Source: DATDVL01 sp035290025
Lineage (GTDB): Archaea; Nanobdellota; Nanobdellia; SCGC-AAA011-G17; DATDVL01
DNA: 42,135 bases
Direction of reading: 5' to 3'
Assembly (NCBI GenBank): GCA_035290025.1
Contig: DATDVL010000031.1
Location: forward strand, 1 to 42,135
How positions within the stretch are numbered: the first letter of the stretch is position 1; every line of letters begins with the position of its first letter. Positions 15,011 through 24,053 of the stretch are shown here, in pieces. The position numbers were made by a program, and so were the translations under genes. The notes beneath the pieces are model-generated. The model had not been told where the DNA came from. It ran no database searches and saw only the letters and a list, made by a program, of their open reading frames with translations.

Positions 15011-17452
15011 ATGGAAATAGACTTCTACCCCCTAGACATTGACGGCATCACCCACGGGCAACAAGCATACATACGCATGATAGGAACGACACCCAAAGGA
15101 AAAAAAGTATGCGTCCTTGACAAAAACTTCCACCACTACTTCTATGCATCACTCACAGAAAACATCAGCACAACAACAGCAAAAAAAATAGCAAAAGACA
15201 TAGAAAACATACCCGGCGTCCACGCAACAGCAGTCGAGGGAAAAAAACACTTGGCCCAACCTGTTATGACTATAAAAATAAGCCTCACTCACCCCAAAGA
15301 ACTACAAAACGTGAAACACCAAGTCAACGACATCGATGATATTACTGGAAACTACGAAATAGACCTACCCTACGAACGACGCTACCTCCTCGACAACAAC
15401 ATCACACCACTCACACTCACCAAAGCATTAGGCACCAGCATACAAGGAGACATGAACGTCGACATCATCATCGACGCAGACCAAGTACTACCCGTCAACG
15501 AAGACATGATCCAACCAAAAATATTAGCATTCGACATCGAAGTCTACAACCCCTACATCAGCCCGCGAGAACAACAAGACCCTGTCATCATGCTAGCACT
15601 TTATGGAGAAAAAACAAGAAAAGTCATCACCTGGAAAAACATCAAAGGAAAAAATATACAATACGTGAAAGACGAAAAAGCACTCATAGAACAATTCATC
15701 CAAGACATCAAAGAAGAACAACCAGACTACCTCATAGGCTACTTCTCCGACGGATTCGACCTACCTTACCTTAAAGCACGAGCAAAGAAAAACAAAATAT
15801 CCCTAGACCTAGGACTCGACGGAACAGAAGTCAACATCAACAGACGAGCACAAACAGGAGCAGCAAAAATCACCGGCATAGCACACATTGACATCTACAA
15901 ATTCATCAAACGCATCACCTCCGGAGGAGAAATAGAACTAGAAAGCTACGACCTAGATACTGTAGCAAAAGAAATGCTCGGAGAAGGAAAACATAAGATA
16001 GACATCATGGCACTCGCCAAAGCATGGGAAAATGACAACGAAAAAGAACTGAGTGAATACGCTGTTTACAACCTCAAAGACGCAGAACTCACCTACAAAC
16101 TCGCAGAAAAAATGCTCCCCAACCTCCACGAAATGGTAAAACTCGTAGGACAAAACGTTTACGACATCGCACGCATGACCTTCGGACAATACGTTGAATG
16201 GTACCTCATAAAAAACGTGAAACACTACAACGAACTCGTACCCAACAGACCACTCTACGGAGAAATGGAAGAACGAGCAGAAGAAAGCTACGAAGGAGCC
16301 TACGTATTCGAACCACTACCCGGACTCTACGAAGACATCATAGGATTCGACTTCAGAAGCCTCTACCCCAGCATTATCATAGCACACAACATCTGCGTCA
16401 GCACAGAAACAACAAAAGGAGAAGGAGAACCGACACCGGCAATACAAGAAGGGAAAAAAAGCACGCACTACTACTACACAAAAAAATACGAAGGATTCAT
16501 ACCCGGCATACTCAAAGACATCGTAGGAAGAAGAGCACGCATAAAAAAAATGATGAAACAACAAGCAAGAAAAGATCCCATCATGAACGCACGACAATAC
16601 GGACTAAAAATATTAGCAAACAGCTTCTACGGCTACTTCGGATTCTCCGGAGCACGATGGTACAGCAACAACGGAGCAGCAAGCATAACTGCATGGGCAC
16701 GCTACTACATCCAAGCAACTATCAAACGATTCGAAAAAGAAGGATTCACCACACGCTATGGGGACACGGATTCACTCTACCTGACACTCGGCAAGAAAAA
16801 AAGGAACGATGCTATGAAACTCATGGAAAACATCAACAAAGAACTACCTGAAGGCATGGAACTAGAACTAGAAAACTATTACTTACGAGGCATATTCGTC
16901 ATGAAAAAAGGAGGAGATAAGAAAGGAGCAAAGAAAAAATACGCACTCATCGACGAAAAAGGGTTTATCAAAGTACGAGGATTCGAAACCATCAGAGGAG
17001 ACTGGAGTGTCATAGCACGAGAAACACAACAACGCGTACTAGAAATCATCCTCAAAGAAAACAACCCACAAAAAGCAGCAACCTACATCAGAGATATCAT
17101 AAAAAACGTACAACAAAAAAAACTGTCAGCAGAAAAAATGATCATCAAAAAACAACTCAAAAAAGAAATAAAAGACTATGACTCTATAGGACCGCACGTA
17201 GCCGTAGCACAACGCATGCAAGAACGAGGCATGAAAATACAAGCAGGAGCCATCATTAAATTCATCGTTGACGAAGGAAAAGGTATGATACGGGATCGAG
17301 CACGAATACCTGACGAAGCAAAAAGTTACGACGCAGAGTACTACATCAACCACCAAATACTACCCGCAGTACAACCACTCCTCGATGTACTCCATATCAA
17401 AGAAGAAGAACTACAAAAAAACCACCAACAAAAAGGCATAATGGATTACTAA
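15011..17452 (+). CDS. polB: Family B DNA polymerase
   Basis: Replicative or repair DNA polymerase of 813 residues with proofreading. Exonuclease motifs are ILAFDIEVYN (D175, E177), YLIGYFSDGFDLPYLKARAKK (Exo II) and YAVYNLKDAELTY (Exo III). Polymerase motifs are DFRSLYPSIIIAHNI (A, about 445), KILANSFYGYFGF (B, about 530) and RYGDTDSLYL (C, about 580), so all catalytic residues are present. The terminal QQKGIMDY resembles a short PCNA box. No intein interrupts it, although PolB is a common intein host. It is a monocistron under its own TATA box. Confidence 0.97.
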   Translation: MEIDFYPLDIDGITHGQQAYIRMIGTTPKGKKVCVLDKNFHHYFYASLTENISTTTAKKIAKDIENIPGVHATAVEGKKHLAQPVMTIKISLTHPKELQNVKHQVNDIDDITGNYEIDLPYERRYLLDNNITPLTLTKALGTSIQGDMNVDIIIDADQVLPVNEDMIQPKILAFDIEVYNPYISPREQQDPVIMLALYGEKTRKVITWKNIKGKNIQYVKDEKALIEQFIQDIKEEQPDYLIGYFSDGFDLPYLKARAKKNKISLDLGLDGTEVNINRRAQTGAAKITGIAHIDIYKFIKRITSGGEIELESYDLDTVAKEMLGEGKHKIDIMALAKAWENDNEKELSEYAVYNLKDAELTYKLAEKMLPNLHEMVKLVGQNVYDIARMTFGQYVEWYLIKNVKHYNELVPNRPLYGEMEERAEESYEGAYVFEPLPGLYEDIIGFDFRSLYPSIIIAHNICVSTETTKGEGEPTPAIQEGKKSTHYYYTKKYEGFIPGILKDIVGRRARIKKMMKQQARKDPIMNARQYGLKILANSFYGYFGFSGARWYSNNGAASITAWARYYIQATIKRFEKEGFTTRYGDTDSLYLTLGKKKRNDAMKLMENINKELPEGMELELENYYLRGIFVMKKGGDKKGAKKKYALIDEKGFIKVRGFETIRGDWSVIARETQQRVLEIILKENNPQKAATYIRDIIKNVQQKKLSAEKMIIKKQLKKEIKDYDSIGPHVAVAQRMQERGMKIQAGAIIKFIVDEGKGMIRDRARIPDEAKSYDAEYYINHQILPAVQPLLDVLHIKEEELQKNHQQKGIMDY

Positions 17453-17862
17453 GATCCAATATCTTTCTTAATATTCAAACTAATAACATACTCTTCCACA
17501 GCAATAGAAACACCCTGCATACTTACAGGACTAACAGCAACCAAACGCACATAATAATCCCAATCAACAGGCGTTGACTTCTTAATAATTGTAGGACCTT
17601 CCGTAGTAACCTCCAAAAAAGCAGGTTCACTATCAATAACCACTTGGAACAAAGTAACAACCCTGCCCGCCCAAATACACTGCACGCCCTGAGGACAACG
17701 ACTATCCTCACTCACCCCTAAGAACTTCAAGGACAAATCACCATACTCAGCAGTATCACCCACCCGCAACTCAAAACTATTCACTGAAGGAGTAGGTTCT
17801 TGATACTTACATGCAGCAAGGACTACTAAAAAAACCATGAACAATAGTATATAACGCATCAC
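17449..17862 (-). CDS. Predicted lipoprotein with DSRCPxGVQCIWAG motif
   Basis: A 137-residue protein with a lipoprotein-type signal (YILLFMVFLVVLAAC, Cys18 as the lipidation site). The mature part carries LSLKFLGVSEDSRCPQGVQCIWAGRVVT, a motif of two cysteines seven residues apart that is known from many bacterial lipoproteins of unknown function. The remainder is beta-rich. It should be anchored outside the membrane. Its stop overlaps the PolB stop by four bases on the opposite strand. Function unknown. Confidence 0.75.
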   Translation of the reverse strand: MMRYILLFMVFLVVLAACKYQEPTPSVNSFELRVGDTAEYGDLSLKFLGVSEDSRCPQGVQCIWAGRVVTLFQVVIDSEPAFLEVTTEGPTIIKKSTPVDWDYYVRLVAVSPVSMQGVSIAVEEYVISLNIKKDIGS

Positions 17863-17939
17863 CCCACATAAATCACCCCACCTATAAAAATATACTCAAT
17901 TACAAAAATATTAAAAGGAGACTGCAAGGACAAAAACAC

Positions 17940-18806
17940 ATGGTAACATTTGAAGACCACATAGAAGCAGGACGCATAGCAAAAAAAGTACGAGAATGGG
18001 GGAAAAGCCTATTCAAAGAAGGAGAAAAACTGTTAGACATTGCAGAAACCGTAGAAAATAAAATACGAGAAGAAGGAGCACAACCAGCATTCCCCACCTG
18101 CCTATCACTCAACGGACTAGCAGCACACTTCACCCCCCGTATCAACGACCCACTCACCTTAACAAAGGGAGATGTTGTCAAATTTGACATGGGCGTACAC
18201 GTCAACGGAAAAGTAGCAGACACCGCATGCACACTAGAAATAGGAACCAACAACCACACCAAACTCATCGAAGCAAGCAAAGAAGCACTAGACAACGCCA
18301 TAAAAATCATGAAGCCAGGAGTCGTGCTACGAGACATAGGAAAAGTCATCAGTAAAACTATCACCAGCAAAGGCTACACACCCATCATCAACCTCTCCGG
18401 ACACGGCGTAAGTGACTACATCGTCCACGACGACCCCAGCATACCCAACTACGACAACAAAGACGAAACAACACTCACTGAAGGACAAAGCATAGCATGC
18501 GAACCATTCGCAACCACAGGACAAGGCATGGTGAAAGACGGAAAACCCTGCGGCATCTACATGATTATCAACAAAAAAAACGTGAGAAGCGAACAAGCAC
18601 GACAACTCATCAAATACTTAGAAACAACATTTAACACTCTACCCTTCACACCACGATGTGTAAAAACACCCGGAGCCATGATCCTCATCAACCAACTAGA
18701 ACGAGAAGGCATACTTAAACAATACACACAACTCCCAGAAAGAAGCAACGGCATGGTAAGCCAAGCAGAACATACCATCATTATAGGACACGGACAAATA
18801 ACATGA
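17940..18806 (+). CDS. map: Methionine aminopeptidase, type II
   Basis: Metalloprotease that removes the initiator Met from nascent proteins. It is 288 residues, archaeal length. Metal ligands are visible: KFDMGVHVNG (D83), ADTACTLE (D94), LSGHGVSDY (H155), IACEPFAT (E188) and MVSQAEHTIII (E277); FTPR with H63 is the substrate-side His. The helical insert between H155 and E277 (about 200-270) marks type II. Upstream, CCTATAAAAATATA (from about 17880) is a TATA-like stretch and AAAAGGAG a ribosome site, although the latter lies more than 20 bases before the ATG. Confidence 0.95.
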   Translation: MVTFEDHIEAGRIAKKVREWGKSLFKEGEKLLDIAETVENKIREEGAQPAFPTCLSLNGLAAHFTPRINDPLTLTKGDVVKFDMGVHVNGKVADTACTLEIGTNNHTKLIEASKEALDNAIKIMKPGVVLRDIGKVISKTITSKGYTPIINLSGHGVSDYIVHDDPSIPNYDNKDETTLTEGQSIACEPFATTGQGMVKDGKPCGIYMIINKKNVRSEQARQLIKYLETTFNTLPFTPRCVKTPGAMILINQLEREGILKQYTQLPERSNGMVSQAEHTIIIGHGQIT

Positions 18807-18866
18807 TAATTTCACTGAAAAAAACAGTGACAAAGATTAATAAACTAAAATGCTTTAGATGCTATT

Positions 18867-19451
18867 ATGAAAATTGGATCTAACTTTTATGGCGCTAGTT
18901 TTGACGGAAAAGAAATGAGCGGTCTAGTAGCTGGAGAATTTAATTATAGAAATTCTGTTCGTGACTTAACAAGACCTTTGGATCCTACAAAACTAGGTTT
19001 TGCTACAACGGATCCTGGTTTCGGATCGGGATTAGTTTTTGCAGATGGACGATCTACTATGACACGTTTACGCATGCCTACCAATTGTTTAAATCTTGGT
19101 CCTCATTGTCACCCTGGTGGAGAAGTAAGTATTGTTTTGGGGGGGTCCTACTTTGACGCAGATATTGACGGTAACCAACTTTTAGAATACCCAGAAGGTA
19201 GTGTTGTGGTTTACAGTAAATGGTCGACACATCGACCTTTAAGTCGCACTGGAGCAGATATTATCTATTTCACTCTTGATGGGATTATCATCCCGAATAA
19301 AGGTGTTATGGCACCAGAAGTTCCTCGTAAGGTTATTGACAAAATGGTCAGCTTAAAAGCTCCTAAAGATGCTGTTGCTTTTGCCCTTGAATGGTTAGTG
19401 CCTGAAAAAAATGAACGAGAAAGAATTCTTGAAAGTTTAGTCGCTAATTAG
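18867..19451 (+). CDS. Cupin-fold protein
   Basis: A 194-residue protein with a cupin barrel. PHCHPGGEVSIVLGGSYF gives the HxH...E metal site and EYPEGSVVVYSKWSTHRPLSR the second cupin motif with a His. Metal-dependent small-molecule binding or dioxygenase/isomerase chemistry is possible; the substrate cannot be told. It is unlike its neighbours in composition: the coding strand is T- and G-rich (a hand count of one line, 19081-19140, gives G 14, C 10, against about twice as much C as G elsewhere). This suggests horizontal acquisition. There is no operon partner. Confidence 0.72.
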   Translation: MKIGSNFYGASFDGKEMSGLVAGEFNYRNSVRDLTRPLDPTKLGFATTDPGFGSGLVFADGRSTMTRLRMPTNCLNLGPHCHPGGEVSIVLGGSYFDADIDGNQLLEYPEGSVVVYSKWSTHRPLSRTGADIIYFTLDGIIIPNKGVMAPEVPRKVIDKMVSLKAPKDAVAFALEWLVPEKNERERILESLVAN

Positions 19452-19513
19452 TTTGTATCACCTATTTATTGAATCACCAGAATTAGTACAATAAAAAAAA
19501 AGAAAAATGGGAG

Positions 19514-21820
19514 TTACCCCATATAGTTCGTCTCACTGATCTGCGCACCACGAGCCGTACGCAAATAATTCTCCTCAATCTCTTGATACTTCTCAACATC
19601 CTGCTGACGCAACGAAGGCTTCACTTTCCGCGCAGCATCCATGAAGTCAGCAAACGTCACTTCCTTCGCATCTATATCATGACGCATAGCACTCATAGCA
19701 GCCTCACGACACAACGACTCCACATCAGCACCCACAAAACCTTCAGAGATTTCTGTCAGCTGATCAATATCCACATCCTTCGCCAATGGCATCTTCTTTG
19801 TGTGTATCTCAATAATCTTACGACGCGCTGCAGCATCAGGCACACCAGCAAAGACAATACGATCAAAACGACCAGGACGTAACAATGCAGGGTCTAACAA
19901 ATCAGGACGGTTGGTGGCACCAATAACCACTACTTGGTTTAACTCTTCCAAACCATCCATTTCTGTAAGCAACTGATTCACCATACGTTCCGTAACTTTG
20001 TTACCAGAATCAGCACCATGACCACGACGAGCAGCAATAGCATCGATCTCATCAAAGAAAATGACCGTCGGTGCAGCCTGACGAGCCTTTTCAAAGACTT
20101 TCTTAATGCCTTTCTCTGACTCACCTACCCACATCGAAATCAATTCCGGACCTTTGATGGAAATGAAATTCGCTTCTGATTCAGTAGCAACAGCTTTTGC
20201 TAGTAACGTCTTACCTGTACCTGGAGGGCCATACAATAAAATACCACGAGGTGGACGAATACCTAAACGCTGGAAAGCCTTAGGATTCTTCAACGGCAAT
20301 TCTACTGCTTCCTTCAAACTTTGCTTCACTTCTTCCAAGCCACCCACATCAACCCACTTAACATTAGGAGATTCAATCATAACCTCGCGCAATGCAGAAG
20401 GACGAACATATTTCAACGCACCTAAAAAATCATCCATCGTAACTTTCAACTTTGCCAAGTCCTTGTCTGACAAATGATCACCTTCTTTCAACTTCAAATC
20501 AGGCAATACTTTACGCAAAACACCCATAGCAGCTTCCTTACAGAGTGCATTCAGATCAGCACCCACAAAACCATGGGTGACTGCAGCCAACTGTTCTAAA
20601 TCAACATCCTTCGTCAACGGCATGTTACGCGTATGAATCTGTAAAATCTTTAATCTACCCACCTTATTCGGAACACCAATCGTCATCTCACGATCAAAAC
20701 GACCAGGGCGACGCAAAGCAGGGTCTAAAGAATTAGGCCTATTCGTAGCACCAATAACAACCACACGACCACGAGACTTCAAACCATCCATGACGGCAAG
20801 CAACTGAGCAACCATACGACGCTCAACCTCACCATACGTTTCCTCACGCTTAGGGGCAATAGCATCAATCTCATCAAAGAAAATAATCGAAGGAGCATTC
20901 TTTTCCGCTTCCTCAAAAACTTCCCTGATACGCTTCTCTGTCTCACCATAAAACTTGCTCGTCAATTCCGGAGAGTTCACTAAAATAAAATTAGCCTCAG
21001 CCTCATTAGCAACTGCTTTTGCAATCATCGTCTTACCCGTACCCGGAGGACCATGCAACAACACACCCTTGGGGGGCTCAATACCCAAAGCTTCAAACAC
21101 TTCAGGATGCTTCAACGGCAACTCCACCATTTCACGAATCTGCTTCAATTCTTCTTCCAAGCCACCAATATCTTCATACGTAACTTCAGGAATCTTTTCA
21201 TCAGAAACTTCAACAGCCTTCGGCGACAATTTCACTTCCGTATTATCTGTGATAACCACTGCTTGTTTCGGACCACAATCAGCAACAATAAACTTCAAAC
21301 TAGAAAAACCAAAATTACCCATAAACCCTTCTTCGAAAACATTGAAAATGTCCTCAAACGGAGAACCGGTCATGGTCTTACGACGGCGCTGAGCACCACC
21401 TGGAGCAATAATATCACCCTTGACCACCGCACGACCAATCAACGAACGCTTGAACACATACGGGTCAGCTTGAATAACAACACCTTGCTGCACAGGAGCA
21501 ATCGTAATTGTTTTTGCCTCTTTTACATCAACACGACGAACAGCAACCATCTCACCAATACCTGTCTTAGCATTACGACGCGTAATACCATCCATACGGA
21601 TAACAGCTTGGCCAATATCAGCAGGATACGCACGATCAGCAATACCCACCGTCTTTCTACCACCATCAATCTCAATAACATCACCTGGCTTAATGCTTAA
21701 CGCACGCATCGTCTGAGAATCAATACGAACAATACCCTTGTACGCTTCTTCCTGTAATGCTTCTTGCACTTTCAACTTGATATCCTTACTCGTGTCTTTA
21801 GTCTCTTTCGTTTCTGACAT
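19514..21820 (-). CDS. cdc48: Cdc48/VCP-type AAA ATPase with two ATPase modules
   Basis: Hexameric unfoldase of 768 residues. The N-terminal double-psi barrel begins LKVQEALQEEAYKGIVRID, D1 contains HGPPGTGKTMIAKAVANEAEA and IIFFDEIDAIAPKREET, and D2 contains YGPPGTGKTLLAKAVATESEA and VIFFDEIDAIAARRGHG. Both rings keep Walker A, Walker B and the arginine-finger region (RRPGRFD, LRPGRFD). The C-terminus ends ETNYMG and shows no HbYX proteasome-docking motif. The start is ATG 21820, preceded by AAGGAGGAAGAAC; this lies inside the end of the upstream gene, so the pair is coupled. Confidence 0.96.
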   Translation of the reverse strand: MSETKETKDTSKDIKLKVQEALQEEAYKGIVRIDSQTMRALSIKPGDVIEIDGGRKTVGIADRAYPADIGQAVIRMDGITRRNAKTGIGEMVAVRRVDVKEAKTITIAPVQQGVVIQADPYVFKRSLIGRAVVKGDIIAPGGAQRRRKTMTGSPFEDIFNVFEEGFMGNFGFSSLKFIVADCGPKQAVVITDNTEVKLSPKAVEVSDEKIPEVTYEDIGGLEEELKQIREMVELPLKHPEVFEALGIEPPKGVLLHGPPGTGKTMIAKAVANEAEANFILVNSPELTSKFYGETEKRIREVFEEAEKNAPSIIFFDEIDAIAPKREETYGEVERRMVAQLLAVMDGLKSRGRVVVIGATNRPNSLDPALRRPGRFDREMTIGVPNKVGRLKILQIHTRNMPLTKDVDLEQLAAVTHGFVGADLNALCKEAAMGVLRKVLPDLKLKEGDHLSDKDLAKLKVTMDDFLGALKYVRPSALREVMIESPNVKWVDVGGLEEVKQSLKEAVELPLKNPKAFQRLGIRPPRGILLYGPPGTGKTLLAKAVATESEANFISIKGPELISMWVGESEKGIKKVFEKARQAAPTVIFFDEIDAIAARRGHGADSGNKVTERMVNQLLTEMDGLEELNQVVVIGATNRPDLLDPALLRPGRFDRIVFAGVPDAAARRKIIEIHTKKMPLAKDVDIDQLTEISEGFVGADVESLCREAAMSAMRHDIDAKEVTFADFMDAARKVKPSLRQQDVEKYQEIEENYLRTARGAQISETNYMG

Positions 21821-22211
21821 GTTCTTCTTCCTCCTTACTCTTCTTGCGAACACCTCTCTTAAAAAAAATACTTAGCTTACCTGGTTCTTCTAACATTAAC
21901 CGTAACATCTTATCCATTTCGCGAGACATCTCTTCAATCTCATTCTCAAAATCATGCTCAAAATCAATAATCTCACGAGGAATAGAAACCGTATAGGAAT
22001 TACCCACCATTCTTAATTTTACATTAAATTCACGATGATGCAACTTTTTAAATTCTTCAAATTCTCGCTGATCATCAGGATGCAACCATGTCTTCTTACA
22101 GGAAGGACAGGTCCAACCACGCATTGTAAACCCATGCTTGGGCACGGCAGTCTTTTCCGTCTTCTTATTACACTGGTCACAAACAATTGTTGTGTCGTAT
22201 AGGTCAGCCAT
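21798..22211 (-). CDS. Zinc-ribbon protein with AbrB-like DNA-binding domain
   Basis: A 137-residue protein. A zinc ribbon is seen at IVCDQCNKKT (C11, C14) and WTCPSCKKTW (C35, C38), and the sequence VKLRMVGNSYTVSIPREIIDFE is an AbrB/SpoVT-type swapped-hairpin domain, with a charged tail (KKSKEEEEHVRNERD). Such proteins may be transcriptional regulators or antitoxin-like. It precedes and overlaps cdc48 by 23 bases on the minus strand, so the two are likely one transcript from the TATA box CTTTATATAG at 22245-22254. Function in relation to Cdc48 unknown. Confidence 0.78.
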   Translation of the reverse strand: MADLYDTTIVCDQCNKKTEKTAVPKHGFTMRGWTCPSCKKTWLHPDDQREFEEFKKLHHREFNVKLRMVGNSYTVSIPREIIDFEHDFENEIEEMSREMDKMLRLMLEEPGKLSIFFKRGVRKKSKEEEEHVRNERD

Positions 22212-22244
22212 GTTTACATCACTGTGTATACAGGTAAGTATATA

Positions 22245-22254
22245 CTATATAAAG
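22245..22254 (-). promoter_or_regulatory. TATA box for the zinc-ribbon/cdc48 pair
   Basis: CTTTATATAG on the minus strand lies 33 bases upstream of the ATG at 22211. Confidence 0.45.
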
Positions 22255-22320
22255 TTTTCTGTACTAAAAAGACGGTAATACATGGAGATTACCTTGACGA
22301 AAATAAGCCAGTACTAAATA

Positions 22321-22337
22321 TAAAAGGGGAAACCCCC
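22321..22337 (-). terminator. Hairpin with U-tract after the 39-aa gene
   Basis: On the minus strand, a few bases after the stop codon, GGGG-TTT-CCCC forms a short perfect hairpin followed by TTTTATATTT. This has the form of an intrinsic terminator, although archaea mainly use the T-tract. Confidence 0.4.
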
Positions 22338-22340
22338 ATC

Positions 22341-22460
22341 TTAAGTGCGCATAATATTTTTTCCTGCAGGGCGAGACCGAATAGAACCCGCACCACCAGG
22401 CATCTTAGCTGCCCGTTTCTTCGCCTCCCGCATACGTACTCCTCTGGTTGCTTTAGCCAT
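22341..22460 (-). CDS. Small basic protein, 39 aa, unknown function
   Basis: A 39-residue ORF in the 402-base space between the zinc-ribbon gene and RadB. It starts MAKATRGVRMREAKKRAAKM and ends PGGAGSIRSRPAGKNIMRT. More than a quarter of the residues are Lys or Arg, as in small nucleic-acid- or ribosome-binding proteins. A GGGAGG ribosome site lies at good spacing before the ATG, and a hairpin/T-tract follows the stop. I do not recognise the family. No other gene is visible in the rest of this space. Confidence 0.62.
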   Translation of the reverse strand: MAKATRGVRMREAKKRAAKMPGGAGSIRSRPAGKNIMRT

Positions 22461-22613
22461 ATCAAAACCCTCCCGCGTAACCCTTCTGTTGAAGGATCAA
22501 ACAAAAACACTTAAAGATACTTATCAGATAACAACCATCTATTAAAGGCTTATGCATACCTAATTCTAACTCAAAAAGAAAATCATTAATACTTACTAGC
22601 ATTAGACACCAGC

Positions 22614-23213
22614 ATGGATCATTATCAACACTTAACCACCACAGAAAAACTTACCTGCATTTATGGCAAAGCAGGAACAGGAAAAACAACCTACGCCATG
22701 ATGGCAGCACGCGATTACGCACGACAAGGGAAAAAAGTATTATTCTTTGACACCGAAGAAAGCTTTTCGATAGAACGATTTAAACAAATGGCCAACGATT
22801 ATGAAAACTTACTTGACAGAATCATCGTCATCAAAATAAAAAGCTTCAAAGAACAACAAGAACACCTCAACAACATGTACCAACTCCTCAAAAAAGGAAA
22901 ATTCTCAATCTTAGTCATCGACAGCATGACCAGCTATTACCGAACACTCGTCAAAAACAACCAAGAACTAGCAAACAGCATGCTCAAAAAACAACTCAGC
23001 ACTATCAACGATTTACCCATACCTACCGTTATTACCACCCAAGTATATACTAATCAAGAAGGAGAAACAAAACCAACTGGAGGCAAATGGTTAGAAGACA
23101 ACGCAACAATTCTCATCAAACTAGAAAACACTCCACGCATCATGCATGTCATAAAACCAGAAGAAAAGAAAATGAAATTTACCATAACAGATGAAGGGAT
23201 TACGCTAACCTAA
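22614..23213 (+). CDS. radB: RadB-like RecA-superfamily protein
   Basis: A 199-residue minimal RecA-fold ATPase. LTCIYGKAGTGKTTYAMMAA is Walker A, KVLFFDTEESFSIERFKQM the next strand with catalytic Glu region, FSILVIDSMTSYYRTLV is Walker B, and PIPTVITTQVYTN with GGKWLEDNATILIKLE closes the core. It lacks the N-terminal HhH domain of RadA, which identifies RadB, an archaeal recombination-mediator paralogue. It is convergent with the next gene, with two bases between them. Confidence 0.9.
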   Translation: MDHYQHLTTTEKLTCIYGKAGTGKTTYAMMAARDYARQGKKVLFFDTEESFSIERFKQMANDYENLLDRIIVIKIKSFKEQQEHLNNMYQLLKKGKFSILVIDSMTSYYRTLVKNNQELANSMLKKQLSTINDLPIPTVITTQVYTNQEGETKPTGGKWLEDNATILIKLENTPRIMHVIKPEEKKMKFTITDEGITLT

Positions 23214-23215
23214 AC

Positions 23216-23980
23216 TTATTTTGTTGCGCCTCCGGCGCTGACAATACACACCAGACCGGCGGTCCCCGAGTCATTGAGGTCACCATTACTGGCGCCAAGG
23301 CCCAATACACTACCCATGTACAACCTCGAAAGGCCGGACCGACGAGTTCGCAAAACACGATCACCTCGACCAACATTTTTAGGAAGACCCGTCGCCCCAT
23401 CAACATCATCTGAAGTAAAACGACTACCATCTACATTATTAAGAACAGGAGCATACACAGGCTGCACTGAATCCTTCAATGTAAAGGCTAAACCATAAGG
23501 AGACTCCTGATCATACCTTATTGCAAGATCCCTAAGAAGAAGCATAACAGGCAAATCTACACTGCCTCGCGCCCGTAACTGAACAAGCAAATCCTTGGCA
23601 AGATAACTATTAGGTTCATCTTCATCACGCAAAACAACAGCAGAATCAACATACACACCACGCAAAGACAAAACACCAGACTGCAAAACACACTCCAAAT
23701 CAGCAGGAGTAGCAACATGCGAACCATTACGAGAAATAATAGTACCCACCAAAACCACTGCGAAAGGATTAGAACCAATAACAACATCATTTTTTTGATC
23801 ATAAGACAACACTCGCAATAGACTATTATCCTGAAAGTCAGACGTTACCCTGTATTGAAACTCTGCCAAAACAGCCTTGCCAAAATCTCCTGATAAAAAA
23901 TTAACTTTGGGAAACAATTCTGGATTTTTAACTAATGGTCTTCCTGTAAATGGTGGAAGCGGTGTTTGTGTTTCTGACAT
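23216..23980 (-). CDS. Hypothetical protein, 254 aa, no family recognised
   Basis: I do not recognise this protein. It begins MSETQTPLPPFTGRPLVKNP with no signal peptide; the middle is a mixed alpha/beta section with DLLVQLRARGSVDLPVMLLLRDLAIRY; the C-terminal third is rich in Gly, Arg, Asp and Ser (KNVGRGDRVLRTRRSGLSRL). The start is supported by GAGGAG seven bases before the ATG and a TATA box CTTTAAATAGG at 24029-24039. A G+C-rich hairpin GCGCC-TCC-GGCGC lies at its 3' end. Length and ribosome site support a real gene. Confidence 0.7.
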   Translation of the reverse strand: MSETQTPLPPFTGRPLVKNPELFPKVNFLSGDFGKAVLAEFQYRVTSDFQDNSLLRVLSYDQKNDVVIGSNPFAVVLVGTIISRNGSHVATPADLECVLQSGVLSLRGVYVDSAVVLRDEDEPNSYLAKDLLVQLRARGSVDLPVMLLLRDLAIRYDQESPYGLAFTLKDSVQPVYAPVLNNVDGSRFTSDDVDGATGLPKNVGRGDRVLRTRRSGLSRLYMGSVLGLGASNGDLNDSGTAGLVCIVSAGGATK

Positions 23981-24053
23981 TCTTTATCTCCTCGGCCAAA
24001 AAAGACCTAATACTACTAAGAAATATTACCTATTTAAAGCTTATTACTTGATA

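Noticed and set aside
16198..16851. Open frame of 217 codons inside polB in another frame
   Set aside because: Translation is Arg/Thr/His repeats from the A/C-rich strand; PolB motifs cover the region.
21053..21700. Long open frame on the + strand opposite cdc48
   Set aside because: It has low-complexity, Asn/Thr/His/Leu-rich translation typical of an antisense shadow, and cdc48 on the other strand is fully supported.
22224..22545. Open frames on the + strand over the 39-residue gene
   Set aside because: They have no ribosome site and overlap the better-supported minus-strand gene and its hairpin terminator.
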